Assembly (NCBI RefSeq): GCF_014190805.1
Contig: NZ_JACHVQ010000002.1
Span: 620,001-684,000 of the forward strand
Reading direction: 5' to 3'
DNA from: Flexivirga oryzae
Lineage (GTDB): Bacteria; Actinomycetota; Actinomycetes; Actinomycetales; Dermatophilaceae
Length of the DNA stretch: 64,000 nt
The notes below the pieces were generated by a model. It was not told where the DNA came from and did no database searches. It saw only the letters and a list, made by a program, of their open reading frames with translations. Below are positions 25,677 through 35,310 of this stretch, in pieces (the first letter of the stretch is position 1; the number at the start of each line of letters is the position of its first letter). The translations under genes were made by a program, and so were the position numbers.

Positions 25677-26594
25677 TCAGTCCCGAAGAGCCTTGCGAGT
25701 GAGCCGGAAGAACACCTGCTCCAGGTTCGGAGGTATGTAGGTGAACCGCTGCACCTTGTCGTCCAACCGATCGGCGAGTACGCCCATGTCGTCCAGGTGC
25801 CCGTCCGGCATCGCGACGCTCACCGTCCTGTCCGTGCGTTCCAGCACCTGCAGTCCGGTCAGGTCGTCGCCGTGCAGGGATGCGCCCTGGGTGAGTTCGA
25901 GGTTGACGATCGCCTCAGGTGCGTAGTCCGACAACAACTCCTCGAGGGTGCCACCGCACAGGTACGTGCCGTCATCGATGATGCCGAGCGACGAGCACAG
26001 CCGCTCGACCTCCTCCATGTAGTGCGAGATGTAGATGATGGTGGTGCCGGAGTCCCGCAGCTCCTCGATGGCCTCCAGGATGCGGTTGCGCGACTGCGGG
26101 TCGACACCCACGGTCGGCTCGTCCATGATCACCACGTCGGGCTCGTGCACGATGCCGCAGGCGATGTTCAGCCGTCGTTTCATACCACCGGAGTAGGACC
26201 CGGGCTGCTTCTTGCGTTCCGCCCACAGGCCGACGAAGTCGAGTGCGGCGCGTGTCCGTGCCTTGATCTGGCCGGACGACAAACCGTTCAGCCGGCCGAA
26301 GAAGCGAACGTTGTCCTCCGCCGACAGGTCGTACAACAGGGCCAGGTCCTGAGGGACGTAGCCGATCCGGCGTCGTGCCCGGGTCGTCAGCTCCTCCCCG
26401 AACCACCGCACGGTCCCGCCACCCGGCTTGTTCAGCCCCAGGAGGATCTTCACCAGGGTCGACTTGCCGGCACCGTTCGGGCCGAGCAGGCCGAAGATCT
26501 GACCCTGATCGATGGAGAAGGTGATGTCGTCAAGAACCTGGTGTTTCCGGTCGTAACCGAACGACACGTTGGTGCACTCGAGCGCTGTGGCCAT
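25677..26594 (-). CDS. ABC transporter ATP-binding protein
   Basis: 305 residues. Walker [11 protein letters not shown]-loop VPQDLALLY, signature YSGGMKRR, Walker B VVIMDEPT and H-loop ISHYM are all present. The order and extra C-terminal region (about 215-305) fit the DrrA-like exporter subfamily (inference). It energises the two permeases downstream. It follows a DUF2505 gene in the operon. Confidence 0.95.
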   Translation of the reverse strand: MATALECTNVSFGYDRKHQVLDDITFSIDQGQIFGLLGPNGAGKSTLVKILLGLNKPGGGTVRWFGEELTTRARRRIGYVPQDLALLYDLSAEDNVRFFGRLNGLSSGQIKARTRAALDFVGLWAERKKQPGSYSGGMKRRLNIACGIVHEPDVVIMDEPTVGVDPQSRNRILEAIEELRDSGTTIIYISHYMEEVERLCSSLGIIDDGTYLCGGTLEELLSDYAPEAIVNLELTQGASLHGDDLTGLQVLERTDRTVSVAMPDGHLDDMGVLADRLDDKVQRFTYIPPNLEQVFFRLTRKALRD

Positions 26595-26647
26595 GCCCGG
26601 TCCTTTAGGTGCTAGGTGAAACTGCTGTCAGTGAGAAGATCCCTGGC

Positions 26648-27151
26648 TCAGCCGATCCGGACAGCGGCAGCCGACATCTCCTGCGCCTCCTGGGCACACG
26701 CACTGTCCAGACTCGCCAACAGAAACGCTTCGATCTTGCGGCCCAGCAACGGGATGCCCGCGGATGCGGTCGCCTCCACCACCCATTCCGAACCGGTCGC
26801 GGTCGGGCTGACCCGGTAGGTTCCGCGCAGCGACGTGGAGTTCGAGGTGGACTCCACGGTGAACTTGCCGCTCAGCCCATCACCGTCCACGACCCAGTCC
26901 TCGGTGCGCACGTTCTCGGGGCCATGATCGGGGAACCGTCCCTGCATCCAGCCCGGTAGTTCGTCCTTACGGGTGAAATAGCGCGCGGTGATCCGAGTCC
27001 GCCCGTGACCGGTCGAATGGCTGACCAGCACCGGATCCTCGCGCCGCGCCGCCGCAAGGCGCGCGACCGCGAACTCCGGTGCTGCGAGTGCCGTCGCGAG
27101 GTCCGCGGGGCTGATGTCGAGGGTGTATGTCGTGCGGGCCGAACGGGTCAT
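26648..27151 (-). CDS. DUF2505 (SRPBCC-fold) protein
   Basis: 167 residues from ATG 27151, with AGGAG 7 nt upstream. A long strand-rich N-terminal half (YTLDISPADLATALAAPEF) is followed by TARYFTRKDELPGWMQGRF, and a final helix of about 25 residues. This pattern matches DUF2505, a START/SRPBCC-like ligand-binding fold. In a polyketide cluster such a fold may bind or cyclise an intermediate, but DUF2505 proteins also occur outside such clusters. Confidence 0.75.
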   Translation of the reverse strand: MTRSARTTYTLDISPADLATALAAPEFAVARLAAARREDPVLVSHSTGHGRTRITARYFTRKDELPGWMQGRFPDHGPENVRTEDWVVDGDGLSGKFTVESTSNSTSLRGTYRVSPTATGSEWVVEATASAGIPLLGRKIEAFLLASLDSACAQEAQEMSAAAVRIG

Positions 27152-27194
27152 GATGTCTCCTGGTCGATGGTGGGTACGCGTGGCCACGGTGGGT

Positions 27195-28811
27195 TCAGGC
27201 AGCGGCCGAAGGCGGTGCCACCTGCTGGGTGGCCGCCTCCAGGGAACTGATCCTCGGGTCGAGCAGAACGTCGAAAAGCGTCAGCTCAGTGCCGAATTCG
27301 TCGTTGATCGCGGCGACGAGGGTCCAGATCGCGATGGAGTCCGCACCGAGGACGAACAAATCGTCGTCTTCCGCGTGTACCGCGACGCCCAGCTGCTCGG
27401 CGATCACCGTTCGGACGGAGGTCGCGGAGGGCCCGGCGAGCCTGCGCTCGATGAGCGCCTTCAGCGCCGGTAGGTCCACCTTGCCGTTGGGCTTGGTCGG
27501 GATGACGTCGACCAGGTGGATCTGTTGGGGCTGCATGTAGCCGGGCAGGAAGTCCGCGGCCGCTTCGCGCAGGGAGTCCCCACCCTCGGTCACCGCCAGT
27601 TGCACGCGGCCGTCGTCGACGAACGCCTTCGCGGTGCCGGCTCCACACTCGAGGAACGCGTGCTCGACCTCCTGCAGGTCGATGCGGTAGCCGCTCACCT
27701 TCACCTGCGAATCGATCCGTCCCCGGTAGGCGAGCCGCCCGTCCGGCCCGCGAGCGACGAAGTCACCCGTGCGGTATGCGCGGCGCCCGGCGAGGTCGAC
27801 GAAGCTGCGCGCAGTCTTGTCCGGATCGTTGAGATAACCGAGTGCGAGGCCGTCGCCGAGCGCGAGCAGCTCACCCTCGTCCGCGGCGTTCCCCGCCTCG
27901 TCCACGACGATCACCTCGGTGCCGGCGACCGGCGTGCCGATCCGGATCTCGCTGACCGCGGAGGCTGTCATCACATCCAGCGTGGTGAAGACGGTGTTCT
28001 CGGTCGGCCCGTAACCGTTGACGACCGTGACATACGGCAGTGCCTTGTTGACGTGGTGCAGGCTCAGCGCCTCTCCGCCGACCAACACCCGCCGCAGGCC
28101 ACGGAACGCCTCGGGGCGGCGATCGACGAAGAAGTTGAACAACGATGTCGTGAGCCACATGACGTCCGCACGGTGCTCGATGATCTCGAGCATCACGAAC
28201 GGATCGATGACGTCCCGGGGTGGCACACAGAGCACCTCCATCCCGCTCAGTAGTCCGCCCCACAGCTCGATCACCGACGCGTCGAACTCGATGGGCGACA
28301 CGTGGGTGATGCGGTCGCCGGCGGCCAGCCCGATCCTCGGGTCGGCGAGCAGCCGCAGCACGGCGCGGTCGGGTACGCCGACCGCCTTGGGTGCGGAGGT
28401 GGTCCCGGACGTGAAGACGACATACATCAATGAATCCGCTTGGCGAACGAAATCCTCTGCTGAAGAAGCATTTTCGATGTCAGGCTGAAATCCCTCATCG
28501 ATGGTGAGGACTGGATCGAGGGCCTCGATCATGGCCGCACGCCGGTGCTGCGGGTAGCTCTCCCCGATGACGGTGTAGGCGCCTCCGGCGAGGAGGATCC
28601 CGATCATCGCGGCGATGGCGTCGATCCCGCGCGGTCGTTGCAGGATCACCGTGCGACCGGCCGTCACGCCGCGGCGCAGGCAGGCGTCGCGGTAACCACC
28701 CGCGAGCCGGGCAAGCTCCGCATACGTGACCGCCCGATCACCCTCTCGCAGTGCGATCGCGTCGGAGTGTTCACTCACCGAGTGACGGAAGGCAGTGGCG
28801 AAGTCGTTCAT
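27195..28811 (-). CDS. NRPS module: adenylation domain with carrier
   Basis: 538 residues from ATG 28811. A-domain cores: A3 YVVFTSGTTSAPK (about 130), A4 FDASVIELWG (about 176-185), A5 NGYGPTENT (about 265), A7 YRTGD, A8 GRIDSQVKVSGYR and A10 PTKPNGKVDLP. The carrier serine is in LGADSI (residue 492). Asp177 at the 235-equivalent site fits an alpha-amino acid. A hand-aligned pocket (D-A-I-S-L-G-G-V-F-K) is closest to valine-like codes and is tentative. There is no condensation domain. Its start overlaps the thioesterase stop (ATGA). Confidence 0.93.
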   Translation of the reverse strand: MNDFATAFRHSVSEHSDAIALREGDRAVTYAELARLAGGYRDACLRRGVTAGRTVILQRPRGIDAIAAMIGILLAGGAYTVIGESYPQHRRAAMIEALDPVLTIDEGFQPDIENASSAEDFVRQADSLMYVVFTSGTTSAPKAVGVPDRAVLRLLADPRIGLAAGDRITHVSPIEFDASVIELWGGLLSGMEVLCVPPRDVIDPFVMLEIIEHRADVMWLTTSLFNFFVDRRPEAFRGLRRVLVGGEALSLHHVNKALPYVTVVNGYGPTENTVFTTLDVMTASAVSEIRIGTPVAGTEVIVVDEAGNAADEGELLALGDGLALGYLNDPDKTARSFVDLAGRRAYRTGDFVARGPDGRLAYRGRIDSQVKVSGYRIDLQEVEHAFLECGAGTAKAFVDDGRVQLAVTEGGDSLREAAADFLPGYMQPQQIHLVDVIPTKPNGKVDLPALKALIERRLAGPSATSVRTVIAEQLGVAVHAEDDDLFVLGADSIAIWTLVAAINDEFGTELTLFDVLLDPRISSLEAATQQVAPPSAAA

Positions 28812-29548
28812 ACGTGGGTCCTTTCGCTGAGTCTGGTGAGCGTGTCCGAGACGTCTCCGATGAGCGCGTCGGCGCATTCGGTCAGGAAGAAGTGCCCGGC
28901 GTCGTAGGTGTATTCGTCGCCCCGCCGGTCGGTGAGTTCGTACCACTCGGCGATGTCCTCGACGGTGCGGTCCGCACGGCCGTTGAAGGTCGTCACGGAG
29001 GTTCCGGGTTGCAGCCTGCGCTGCCCGCGCGCCGCACCCGGGTAGCGATCCACGGCCAGGATGTCGTTGCGCAGGGCGGGCAGCAGCAGCGCACGCAATA
29101 CACCGTCGGTGAACGTCGCAGCATCGATCAGGCCGTACTGCTCACAGTGCGACAGGAGATCGGCGTCACTGTCCAACTGCAGGCCCGTGCCGTGGATCCG
29201 GGCCGGCGGAGTACACGCCATCGCGAGCAACCCGATCTGCGGCACGCCGAAATCCTCGAGCAACTGCGACAACTCGTACGCGACGAGCGCACCCATGCTG
29301 TAGCCCAGCAGGGTGACCGGTTCGGTGATGTCCCGCGCCGCCCGGTCCGTCAGGACCTTCTCCAAGGCGTCGTGCGCCATCGCGACGATGCTCGGCAGCG
29401 GCTCAGCACCGATCCGGTTGCCGTGCCCCGCATAGGTGATGCTCGTGCTGCGCAGTCCGGCGACACTCGACTCCCACACAGCGCGCGCGGCGCGGAACGG
29501 GTCGAGATGGGAGCCCGCGAAGGGCAAGCAGACCAGGTGCTGGCTCAT
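28808..29548 (-). CDS. Type II (editing) thioesterase
   Basis: 246 residues of the alpha/beta-hydrolase TEII family. The nucleophile motif is GYSMGA (Ser84), with LPFAGSH near the N-terminus and the catalytic His in DAGHFFLTE (about residue 219). Such enzymes free stalled carriers and are not the chain-release domain. It begins at ATG 29548, overlapping the stop of the ketosynthase-like gene by one base. Confidence 0.92.
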   Translation of the reverse strand: MSQHLVCLPFAGSHLDPFRAARAVWESSVAGLRSTSITYAGHGNRIGAEPLPSIVAMAHDALEKVLTDRAARDITEPVTLLGYSMGALVAYELSQLLEDFGVPQIGLLAMACTPPARIHGTGLQLDSDADLLSHCEQYGLIDAATFTDGVLRALLLPALRNDILAVDRYPGAARGQRRLQPGTSVTTFNGRADRTVEDIAEWYELTDRRGDEYTYDAGHFFLTECADALIGDVSDTLTRLSERTHV

Positions 29549-30807
29549 CAGGCAGCCACCTCCCCGGCTCGTGCAGGGCGCGTGCCACGGTCGGTGCCGC
29601 GCAGGTCGACGACGACGGCGACGCAGCTGCCGTGCACCGAATAGGCGACGAAGACGAAGACGTCGAAGTCGGCCGGGTTCGCGGCCAGATGCTCGACGGG
29701 CCGTCCGGACAACACCGCACCGGAAGGGTGCGCGGCGAGATCGTCCACCGCGTCACCTGCGGCTCGTCGCTGCAGCAGCCGGACCAGGCCCTGCAGGCCG
29801 TGCGCACCGATGACGTAGTGCGTGTCGCCCTTCAGGTAACCGGTCTGCAGCAGTGGGAATTTCGCCCGAACCCGCTCCATCGCCGCCAGTTCGGCGCTGT
29901 CATCGATCCGGTTGCCGCGACCGTAGAGATCGACGAAGACCGGCGTCCCCTCGTCCACCCCGGCCGACCGGAGCGCGCGCAGCACGACGGCCGTGACGAC
30001 CTGCCGGTTGACCACGCTCGATCCGAAGGTGCCGTGTGCCGCGCCGACGACACGAGCGAGAACCGGGCCGTCATACCCGTCGGCGTCCATCAATCGCAGG
30101 CCCACGCCACCTTCCGCGTTGTAGTGGCCGGTGGCGTTCTCGGTGAACGGGAGCCCGTCGCGGCGGCCGCCGAAACCGACGGGTGTGGTCTCGAAAGGCA
30201 GCGCGACGGATTTCCCGCTCGCGGCCGTGACGATAGCGCCGCCGTTGGTCGCCGTGACCCGCTCGGCCGCGTCCACCAGTCCGACCACTCCCGACGCCGA
30301 TGCTTCCACCACACGGCTCACCGACGGCCGGCCGAGACCAGGGACCGCTCCGTACAGACCGAGCGGATCGAAGAAGGTGCCGAACTGCTCCGGCGGGATC
30401 GTCGCGCCGGCCGCTGTCACGAACGTCTGCTTCGCGATGTCTTCCAGCGGGTCCGCGGTCACCACGTGCATCGCCTTCGAGGCCGACGGCGCGTTCCTGG
30501 TCAAGGTCTCCACCAGATGCAGCGAGATCCGCTCACCGGTGCTCACCATCGGCTCCGGCAGCCCCGCGGCCGTCTCCGACGGCGCTGCACCGACCGGGTC
30601 CTCGAGGTAGATCCCGCGGAACGGCTGCGCCGCCACCTGCCCGGCGCCACCCATCCGCTGCAGCTCGCGATTGAAACGCGCGGACCGGAGCTGCCAGATC
30701 GACTCACTGCGATCGGCGTGTACCTCTGCCGCCGATCTGGTCGTCGACGCGTGGACCGCTGCGACGTCGGTGATGACCGCGCCGAACCTGCGGGAGTCAA
30801 CCGGCAT
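29548..30807 (-). CDS. Stand-alone ketosynthase-like protein lacking all catalytic residues
   Basis: 419 residues with thiolase/ketosynthase traits. Motifs recognised by eye: PSVSRVVEASASGVVGL in place of the DTACSSS segment, VFVDLYGRGNRIDD in place of the DAHGTGT segment, and GYLKGDTHYVIGAHG in place of the KENIGH segment. The residues corresponding to catalytic Cys, His and His are Ala171, Tyr295 and Tyr331, so condensing activity is not expected. It resembles a chain-length-factor or scaffold role. It lies between two PKS genes and the thioesterase. The final 60 residues are not part of the fold I recognise. Confidence 0.7.
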   Translation of the reverse strand: MPVDSRRFGAVITDVAAVHASTTRSAAEVHADRSESIWQLRSARFNRELQRMGGAGQVAAQPFRGIYLEDPVGAAPSETAAGLPEPMVSTGERISLHLVETLTRNAPSASKAMHVVTADPLEDIAKQTFVTAAGATIPPEQFGTFFDPLGLYGAVPGLGRPSVSRVVEASASGVVGLVDAAERVTATNGGAIVTAASGKSVALPFETTPVGFGGRRDGLPFTENATGHYNAEGGVGLRLMDADGYDGPVLARVVGAAHGTFGSSVVNRQVVTAVVLRALRSAGVDEGTPVFVDLYGRGNRIDDSAELAAMERVRAKFPLLQTGYLKGDTHYVIGAHGLQGLVRLLQRRAAGDAVDDLAAHPSGAVLSGRPVEHLAANPADFDVFVFVAYSVHGSCVAVVVDLRGTDRGTRPARAGEVAA

Positions 30808-30810
30808 CGC

Positions 30811-33800
30811 TCAGCCCTCCTGCATCTCGCGGACGTGCGCGCTGAGCTCGAGCACGGTGGAATGGATGAAGATGTCGGCCACCTCCAGGTCCACGTCGAG
30901 TTGTTCGACCAACGGGGTGTAGATGCTGAACGCCTTGAGCGAGTCACCACCCAGATCGGTGAAACTGGCCCGCACATCGATCTCGTCGCGCTCGAGCACG
31001 GAAGCGAAGAGCACCGCGACCAGCTTCTCGATGTCGCTCAACTCACGATCCGCACCGGTGATCTTCAGCTCGTCGAAGGAGCGGATGACCAGGCCGTTCT
31101 GCTCCGCGGACTCGGTGTCGACGCCCGCAGCGGTCGCCGTGCCGCTGGACTCGGTGGACGGCGCCGGTTCCGCGGACGAAGCCTCGAAACCCATCCACGG
31201 AGAGAGTGTTTCGTGCGCCGAGGCGGTGAACTCCCCAGCGACGACATCGACGAACGACCGTCCCAGGGTCTCTCGCACGTAGGCTGCGGCTTCATCCGTC
31301 GGCAGCGCCCGCAACAGGAAGGCGTCGTCCGTCGCGGAGTCCACGCCGAACCGGGTCGCCATACCGGTCTCCTTCCAGCCCGGCCACCGAACGACGCCGG
31401 CACCGTCCGTCGCACGTGCCAGACCCTCCAGGTAGGCATTCGCGAAGGTGTAGCCGAACTGACCGGGCGCTCCCGCGAGCGTGGTCATCGAGGAGGCTGC
31501 GAGGAACTGCGGCCGCTGTCCGGCCAGTTCCTCCAGCAGCACCGCCGCCGCGGCCGCCTTCGGCGCAACGATCGCCCGAAGGTCCTCCCACTCCTTGCGG
31601 AACAGCATGCCGTCCTCGGGAACACCGGCCAGATGAACGACGGCATCGAAAACCAGCTCCTCGCGGAGCGACCGGATCGTTTCGCGGACGGCTGCGTCGT
31701 CGGACAGGTCGCAGCGGACGAAGCGCAGCGACATACCGTCGTCGACGAGCCGGCCGATCTGCTCGCCGCGTGCGCGGTCGTCGGCGTCGTCGCTGTCGAG
31801 CAGGTCCGTCGCGTCACGCCGCCCCAGCACGACGACCGACGCCCGATAGTGCTCCCACAACGCGGTCAGGTACTGCGTGCCGACACCACCGAACGCACCC
31901 GTCACGAGGACCGTTGCGTTCTCGGGAAGCTGACGGTCCGGCAAGGCACCGCGTCGGGTTCGGACAACCTCGCCCAGGAGGCCGTCGGCACCGACCAGGA
32001 CCTTGCGTCCGGCGAGAGCCTCTGCCGACGCCAGCCGGACCGCTCGCTGCAGGTCGAGCTCGGGGTCGGCGATCGCGACCGTGGTCAGCCGCGGGTTCTC
32101 CAGCTGGATCACTCGCGCCGCGGCGGACACGGCATACGCGAACGGGTCCGCCGAACCGGTCCCGGTGGCGAGTCCGTCACGGGTGAGGAAGACCAGCCTG
32201 CCGCCGGCCCGCAGGGCGCGGGGAGCGGCCTTGGCGACGGTGAGGACGTCGCGCAGCGCCTTCTCGAACGCTGCCACGTCACCGCCGTCCATCGCCGGGC
32301 TGACGTGGACCAGCGCATCGAGCTTGTCCGGCAGCCCGGCCACCTCATCGGCGCCGATCCGTTGCCATTGCGGCAGACCGGTGAAGTCTCCGAGCCGACC
32401 CGCGCTGTCGACGACAGCGACGGACGCGGGAAGCTCGCACTCCGCCGGCGACTCGATCGGCTCCAGGCAGACCTCGTGGAACGTCGTCGTGTGGCTCGTC
32501 GCCGATCCCGTGAACGCCCGCATCGCGTAGCGCTCCAACTGGACGACGAGGCGACCCTGGTCGTCGTAGATCCACACGTCCGCGACCGCGACCAGCGGGT
32601 CGGAGGCCACGTCGTAGTGCAGCTTGGTCCGCGACCGAACGGTCGGAGTGAACGGCAGACCGGTGAACCGCAGCGCACCGTAGGACAACGGGAGGTAGGT
32701 GCGGCCGGTCGCGGTGCTGCGCTCCCAGCTGACGACTCCCGCCACAAGATCGAGCAGCGCGGGCGAGATGTGGAAGTCGGTGAGGTCCTCGCGGAACTCC
32801 GGGGCGAGGGTGAACCGCATGACATGATCCGACGGCGTCAGCGCGTCCAGGACCATCTCGTTCTTGCGGACGTCCCAGCGTCCGGCGAAGCGCATGCCGC
32901 CGCTGTCCTCCTCATCGTTCCCGGACCAGTTGGAGGCGACGGCGTCCGGTCCCGGGTCGGCAGGACCCGGACCGATGTCGATCCGGTCGTCCGACAACGG
33001 TGCGAGACGGAACGAACCGTGTGTGATGAACGGCGCCTCGGCGTCGTCGGTCTGCGAGAACACCTCCACTTCCAGACCGCGGTCCTGGCCCTTGGCGCTC
33101 TTCGTCGCCTGCACGAGCACGGTCCGCGCCTCGGTGACCTGGATGAGGTTCTGGAACATCATCTTGGTGAGCTCGTAACGCGGCGTGCCGAAGTGCAGCT
33201 GCGCCAGCTCGGCCGCCAGTTGGGTGTATGCGGTCCCCGACAGCGTTGGCAGGCCTGCGATCCGGTGATTGGTCAAGAACCAGCGGTCGAGGTCGAGCTG
33301 CATGGTGTAGAGATCGGTCGACGGTGTCGACAGCAGCCGGGAGGTGAGCAGCTGCCCGTCCACCGGCGTACCGCTCAGAGCGTTGTCGGCCTGGTAGACG
33401 TTGTACTTCTTCACCGTCCCCCAGTAGCGCCGTGTGTCGAAGACGTGCCCCGGCAGACCGCACACCCGGGCGTCGCCGAAGTCGCCCTCCCCGAGGAAGC
33501 CGTCACCCTCGGCGGCCTCCAGCTCCAGCCGTTCTTGCAGGCTGAAGAGTTCGGGGTGCTGGGCGATCCTCGCCCGCAGCAGTTCCGTCGACCTGCTGGC
33601 GGGTCCGTCGGCCGTCCCGTCCCCCAGGAAGATGCCGTCGGCCGCTTGACCGGCGGCGAGCGCCGCCCGCGCAGTTCGCAACGAGGCGAAGAACTCCTCG
33701 TGTGACGAGGCGGTGAAGCCGACACTGCTGGCGTAGCGCCGCCGGCGGCATACCAGGGTGTAGGCGATGTCGGCGAGGAGATTCTCGCGAATGAGCTCTT

Positions 33801-35310
33801 CGTGCGAGAGGAAACCGTCGATCACCTGCATCAGTTGGGCACCGGTCGGCGAGCTGAGCAGGAAGGGGAACTCGGTCCCCGTCTGTGGATCCCGACGGTC
33901 CGCCGGGTACTCCTCCAGCACGGCGTGCCCGTTGGTGCCGCTGAAGCCGAAGCTGCTGATGGCGCCGCGCCGCGGGTGGTCACGCGACTCCCAGTGCGAC
34001 AGTTGGTTCGGGACGTAGAACGGTGTGTCGATGAACTTGATGAAGTCGTTGGGCACCTCGAAACCGCCTGCGGGATAGATCATCCGCGAGTTGAGCGCGA
34101 GGGACATCTTGATCAGACCACCGACTCCGGCCGCTCCGACCGTGTGGCCGATGTTCTCCTTGAGGCTGGACAGCGCACAGGTCGAGTAGGACGCGACGCC
34201 ACCGGTGCGGAATGCGTCCGTCAGTCCACGGATCTCGATCGGGTCGCCCAGTTTGGTGCCCGTCCCGTGTGCATCGACGTAGTCGATGGTCTCCGGGGAG
34301 ATCGCCGCGGCGGAGTAGGTGTCGAGGATCAGGTTGGTCTGGGCCTTCGGGTTGGGTGCGGTCAGCCCGTTGGAGCGACCGTCGGAGTTGATGCCGGTCG
34401 CCCGCACCAACGAGTAGACCTTGTCGCGACGACTCACGGCGTCCGGCAGCCGACGCAGCATCACGAAGCCCACTCCCTCGCCGAAGATCGTTCCCGACGA
34501 CGCCCGGTCGAAGACCTTGAGATGGTCGCGCGCGGTCTCGACGCTGGCGTAGTCACCGAAGACCTCACCCTGGCGCGGCGCCATACCCAGCGCGATGCCA
34601 CCGACGAGTGCGATGTCGATCTCGTTGTCCCGCAACATCTTCTTGGCGATGTGCAACGCGACCAGTGAGGACGAGCATGCGGTGTCGACCACCAGCGAAC
34701 CGCCCTGCAGGTCGTACAGGTAGTTCAGCCGACTGGCCAGGATCCCTTCCCAGGTACCCGGGTTCACCAGATCGGAGTCCGCCTCGATCTCGGATGCGTA
34801 GGAGCCGGCTATCGACCGGTCCTTACCGACATAGATCGCCGTGCGGGAACCGACGATCTCCTCACGGGTCATTCCCGAGTGTTCGATCGCCAGGTGCAGG
34901 TGTTTCAGCACCAGCCGGTGCATCGGATCGATGTACGTCGCCTCGTTCTCCGCGATGTCGAAGAAGCCCGGCTCGAACTGGTCGACGTCGTCCAGGTAGG
35001 CACCGGGTTGGCCACACATCGCCTGGAACAGTTCCTCGGCGTCGCGTCCGGACACCCGGGCGGCGTCCACCAGGTAACGATGGTCCCTCGGGAAGTACTG
35101 CTTGCGGGACTCGGGGAAGGACCGGAAGCCGTTGCGGCCACTGCGCAGCATCTCCTCGAATCCGAAAACTGAGTCGGCACCGGTGTATTCGCAGGACATA
35201 CCCACGACGGCGATGTCGCTGGGTAGAACCTGCCCGATGTAGCGCCGACCTTCCGCCTCGTCGAGTTGACCCGAAGTGATCTGGGAGTACAAGTACTGTG
35301 CGAGTTCCAT
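30811..35310 (-). CDS. Modular PKS: KS-DH-KR-ACP without its own AT
   Basis: 1499 residues from ATG 35310; the upstream PKS stop overlaps it (TGATG). The KS (about 31-468) has Cys212 in DTACSSS, His348 in DAHGTGT and His389 in KENIGH. After a KS-AT linker-like region (about 480-550), no AT follows. Only a short remnant leads to the post-AT motif LPGHVFDTRRYW (619-630). The DH (about 650-930) has His682 in NHRIAGLP and Asp854 in SPALLD. KR (about 950-1350) has TVLVTGAFGGVG, Lys1251, Ser1274 and Tyr1287. The ACP Ser is 1457 in LGGDSL. Needs a trans-acting AT. Three base pairs separate it from the KS-like gene. Confidence 0.93.
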   Translation of the reverse strand: MELAQYLYSQITSGQLDEAEGRRYIGQVLPSDIAVVGMSCEYTGADSVFGFEEMLRSGRNGFRSFPESRKQYFPRDHRYLVDAARVSGRDAEELFQAMCGQPGAYLDDVDQFEPGFFDIAENEATYIDPMHRLVLKHLHLAIEHSGMTREEIVGSRTAIYVGKDRSIAGSYASEIEADSDLVNPGTWEGILASRLNYLYDLQGGSLVVDTACSSSLVALHIAKKMLRDNEIDIALVGGIALGMAPRQGEVFGDYASVETARDHLKVFDRASSGTIFGEGVGFVMLRRLPDAVSRRDKVYSLVRATGINSDGRSNGLTAPNPKAQTNLILDTYSAAAISPETIDYVDAHGTGTKLGDPIEIRGLTDAFRTGGVASYSTCALSSLKENIGHTVGAAGVGGLIKMSLALNSRMIYPAGGFEVPNDFIKFIDTPFYVPNQLSHWESRDHPRRGAISSFGFSGTNGHAVLEEYPADRRDPQTGTEFPFLLSSPTGAQLMQVIDGFLSHEELIRENLLADIAYTLVCRRRRYASSVGFTASSHEEFFASLRTARAALAAGQAADGIFLGDGTADGPASRSTELLRARIAQHPELFSLQERLELEAAEGDGFLGEGDFGDARVCGLPGHVFDTRRYWGTVKKYNVYQADNALSGTPVDGQLLTSRLLSTPSTDLYTMQLDLDRWFLTNHRIAGLPTLSGTAYTQLAAELAQLHFGTPRYELTKMMFQNLIQVTEARTVLVQATKSAKGQDRGLEVEVFSQTDDAEAPFITHGSFRLAPLSDDRIDIGPGPADPGPDAVASNWSGNDEEDSGGMRFAGRWDVRKNEMVLDALTPSDHVMRFTLAPEFREDLTDFHISPALLDLVAGVVSWERSTATGRTYLPLSYGALRFTGLPFTPTVRSRTKLHYDVASDPLVAVADVWIYDDQGRLVVQLERYAMRAFTGSATSHTTTFHEVCLEPIESPAECELPASVAVVDSAGRLGDFTGLPQWQRIGADEVAGLPDKLDALVHVSPAMDGGDVAAFEKALRDVLTVAKAAPRALRAGGRLVFLTRDGLATGTGSADPFAYAVSAAARVIQLENPRLTTVAIADPELDLQRAVRLASAEALAGRKVLVGADGLLGEVVRTRRGALPDRQLPENATVLVTGAFGGVGTQYLTALWEHYRASVVVLGRRDATDLLDSDDADDRARGEQIGRLVDDGMSLRFVRCDLSDDAAVRETIRSLREELVFDAVVHLAGVPEDGMLFRKEWEDLRAIVAPKAAAAAVLLEELAGQRPQFLAASSMTTLAGAPGQFGYTFANAYLEGLARATDGAGVVRWPGWKETGMATRFGVDSATDDAFLLRALPTDEAAAYVRETLGRSFVDVVAGEFTASAHETLSPWMGFEASSAEPAPSTESSGTATAAGVDTESAEQNGLVIRSFDELKITGADRELSDIEKLVAVLFASVLERDEIDVRASFTDLGGDSLKAFSIYTPLVEQLDVDLEVADIFIHSTVLELSAHVREMQEG

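Noticed and set aside
29632..33705. A 1357-codon open frame on the plus strand opposite the PKS genes
   Set aside because: It is antisense to the KS-like and PKS genes, and its translation is low-complexity Arg/Gln/Gly-rich with no motif. Long open antisense frames are common in GC-rich DNA.
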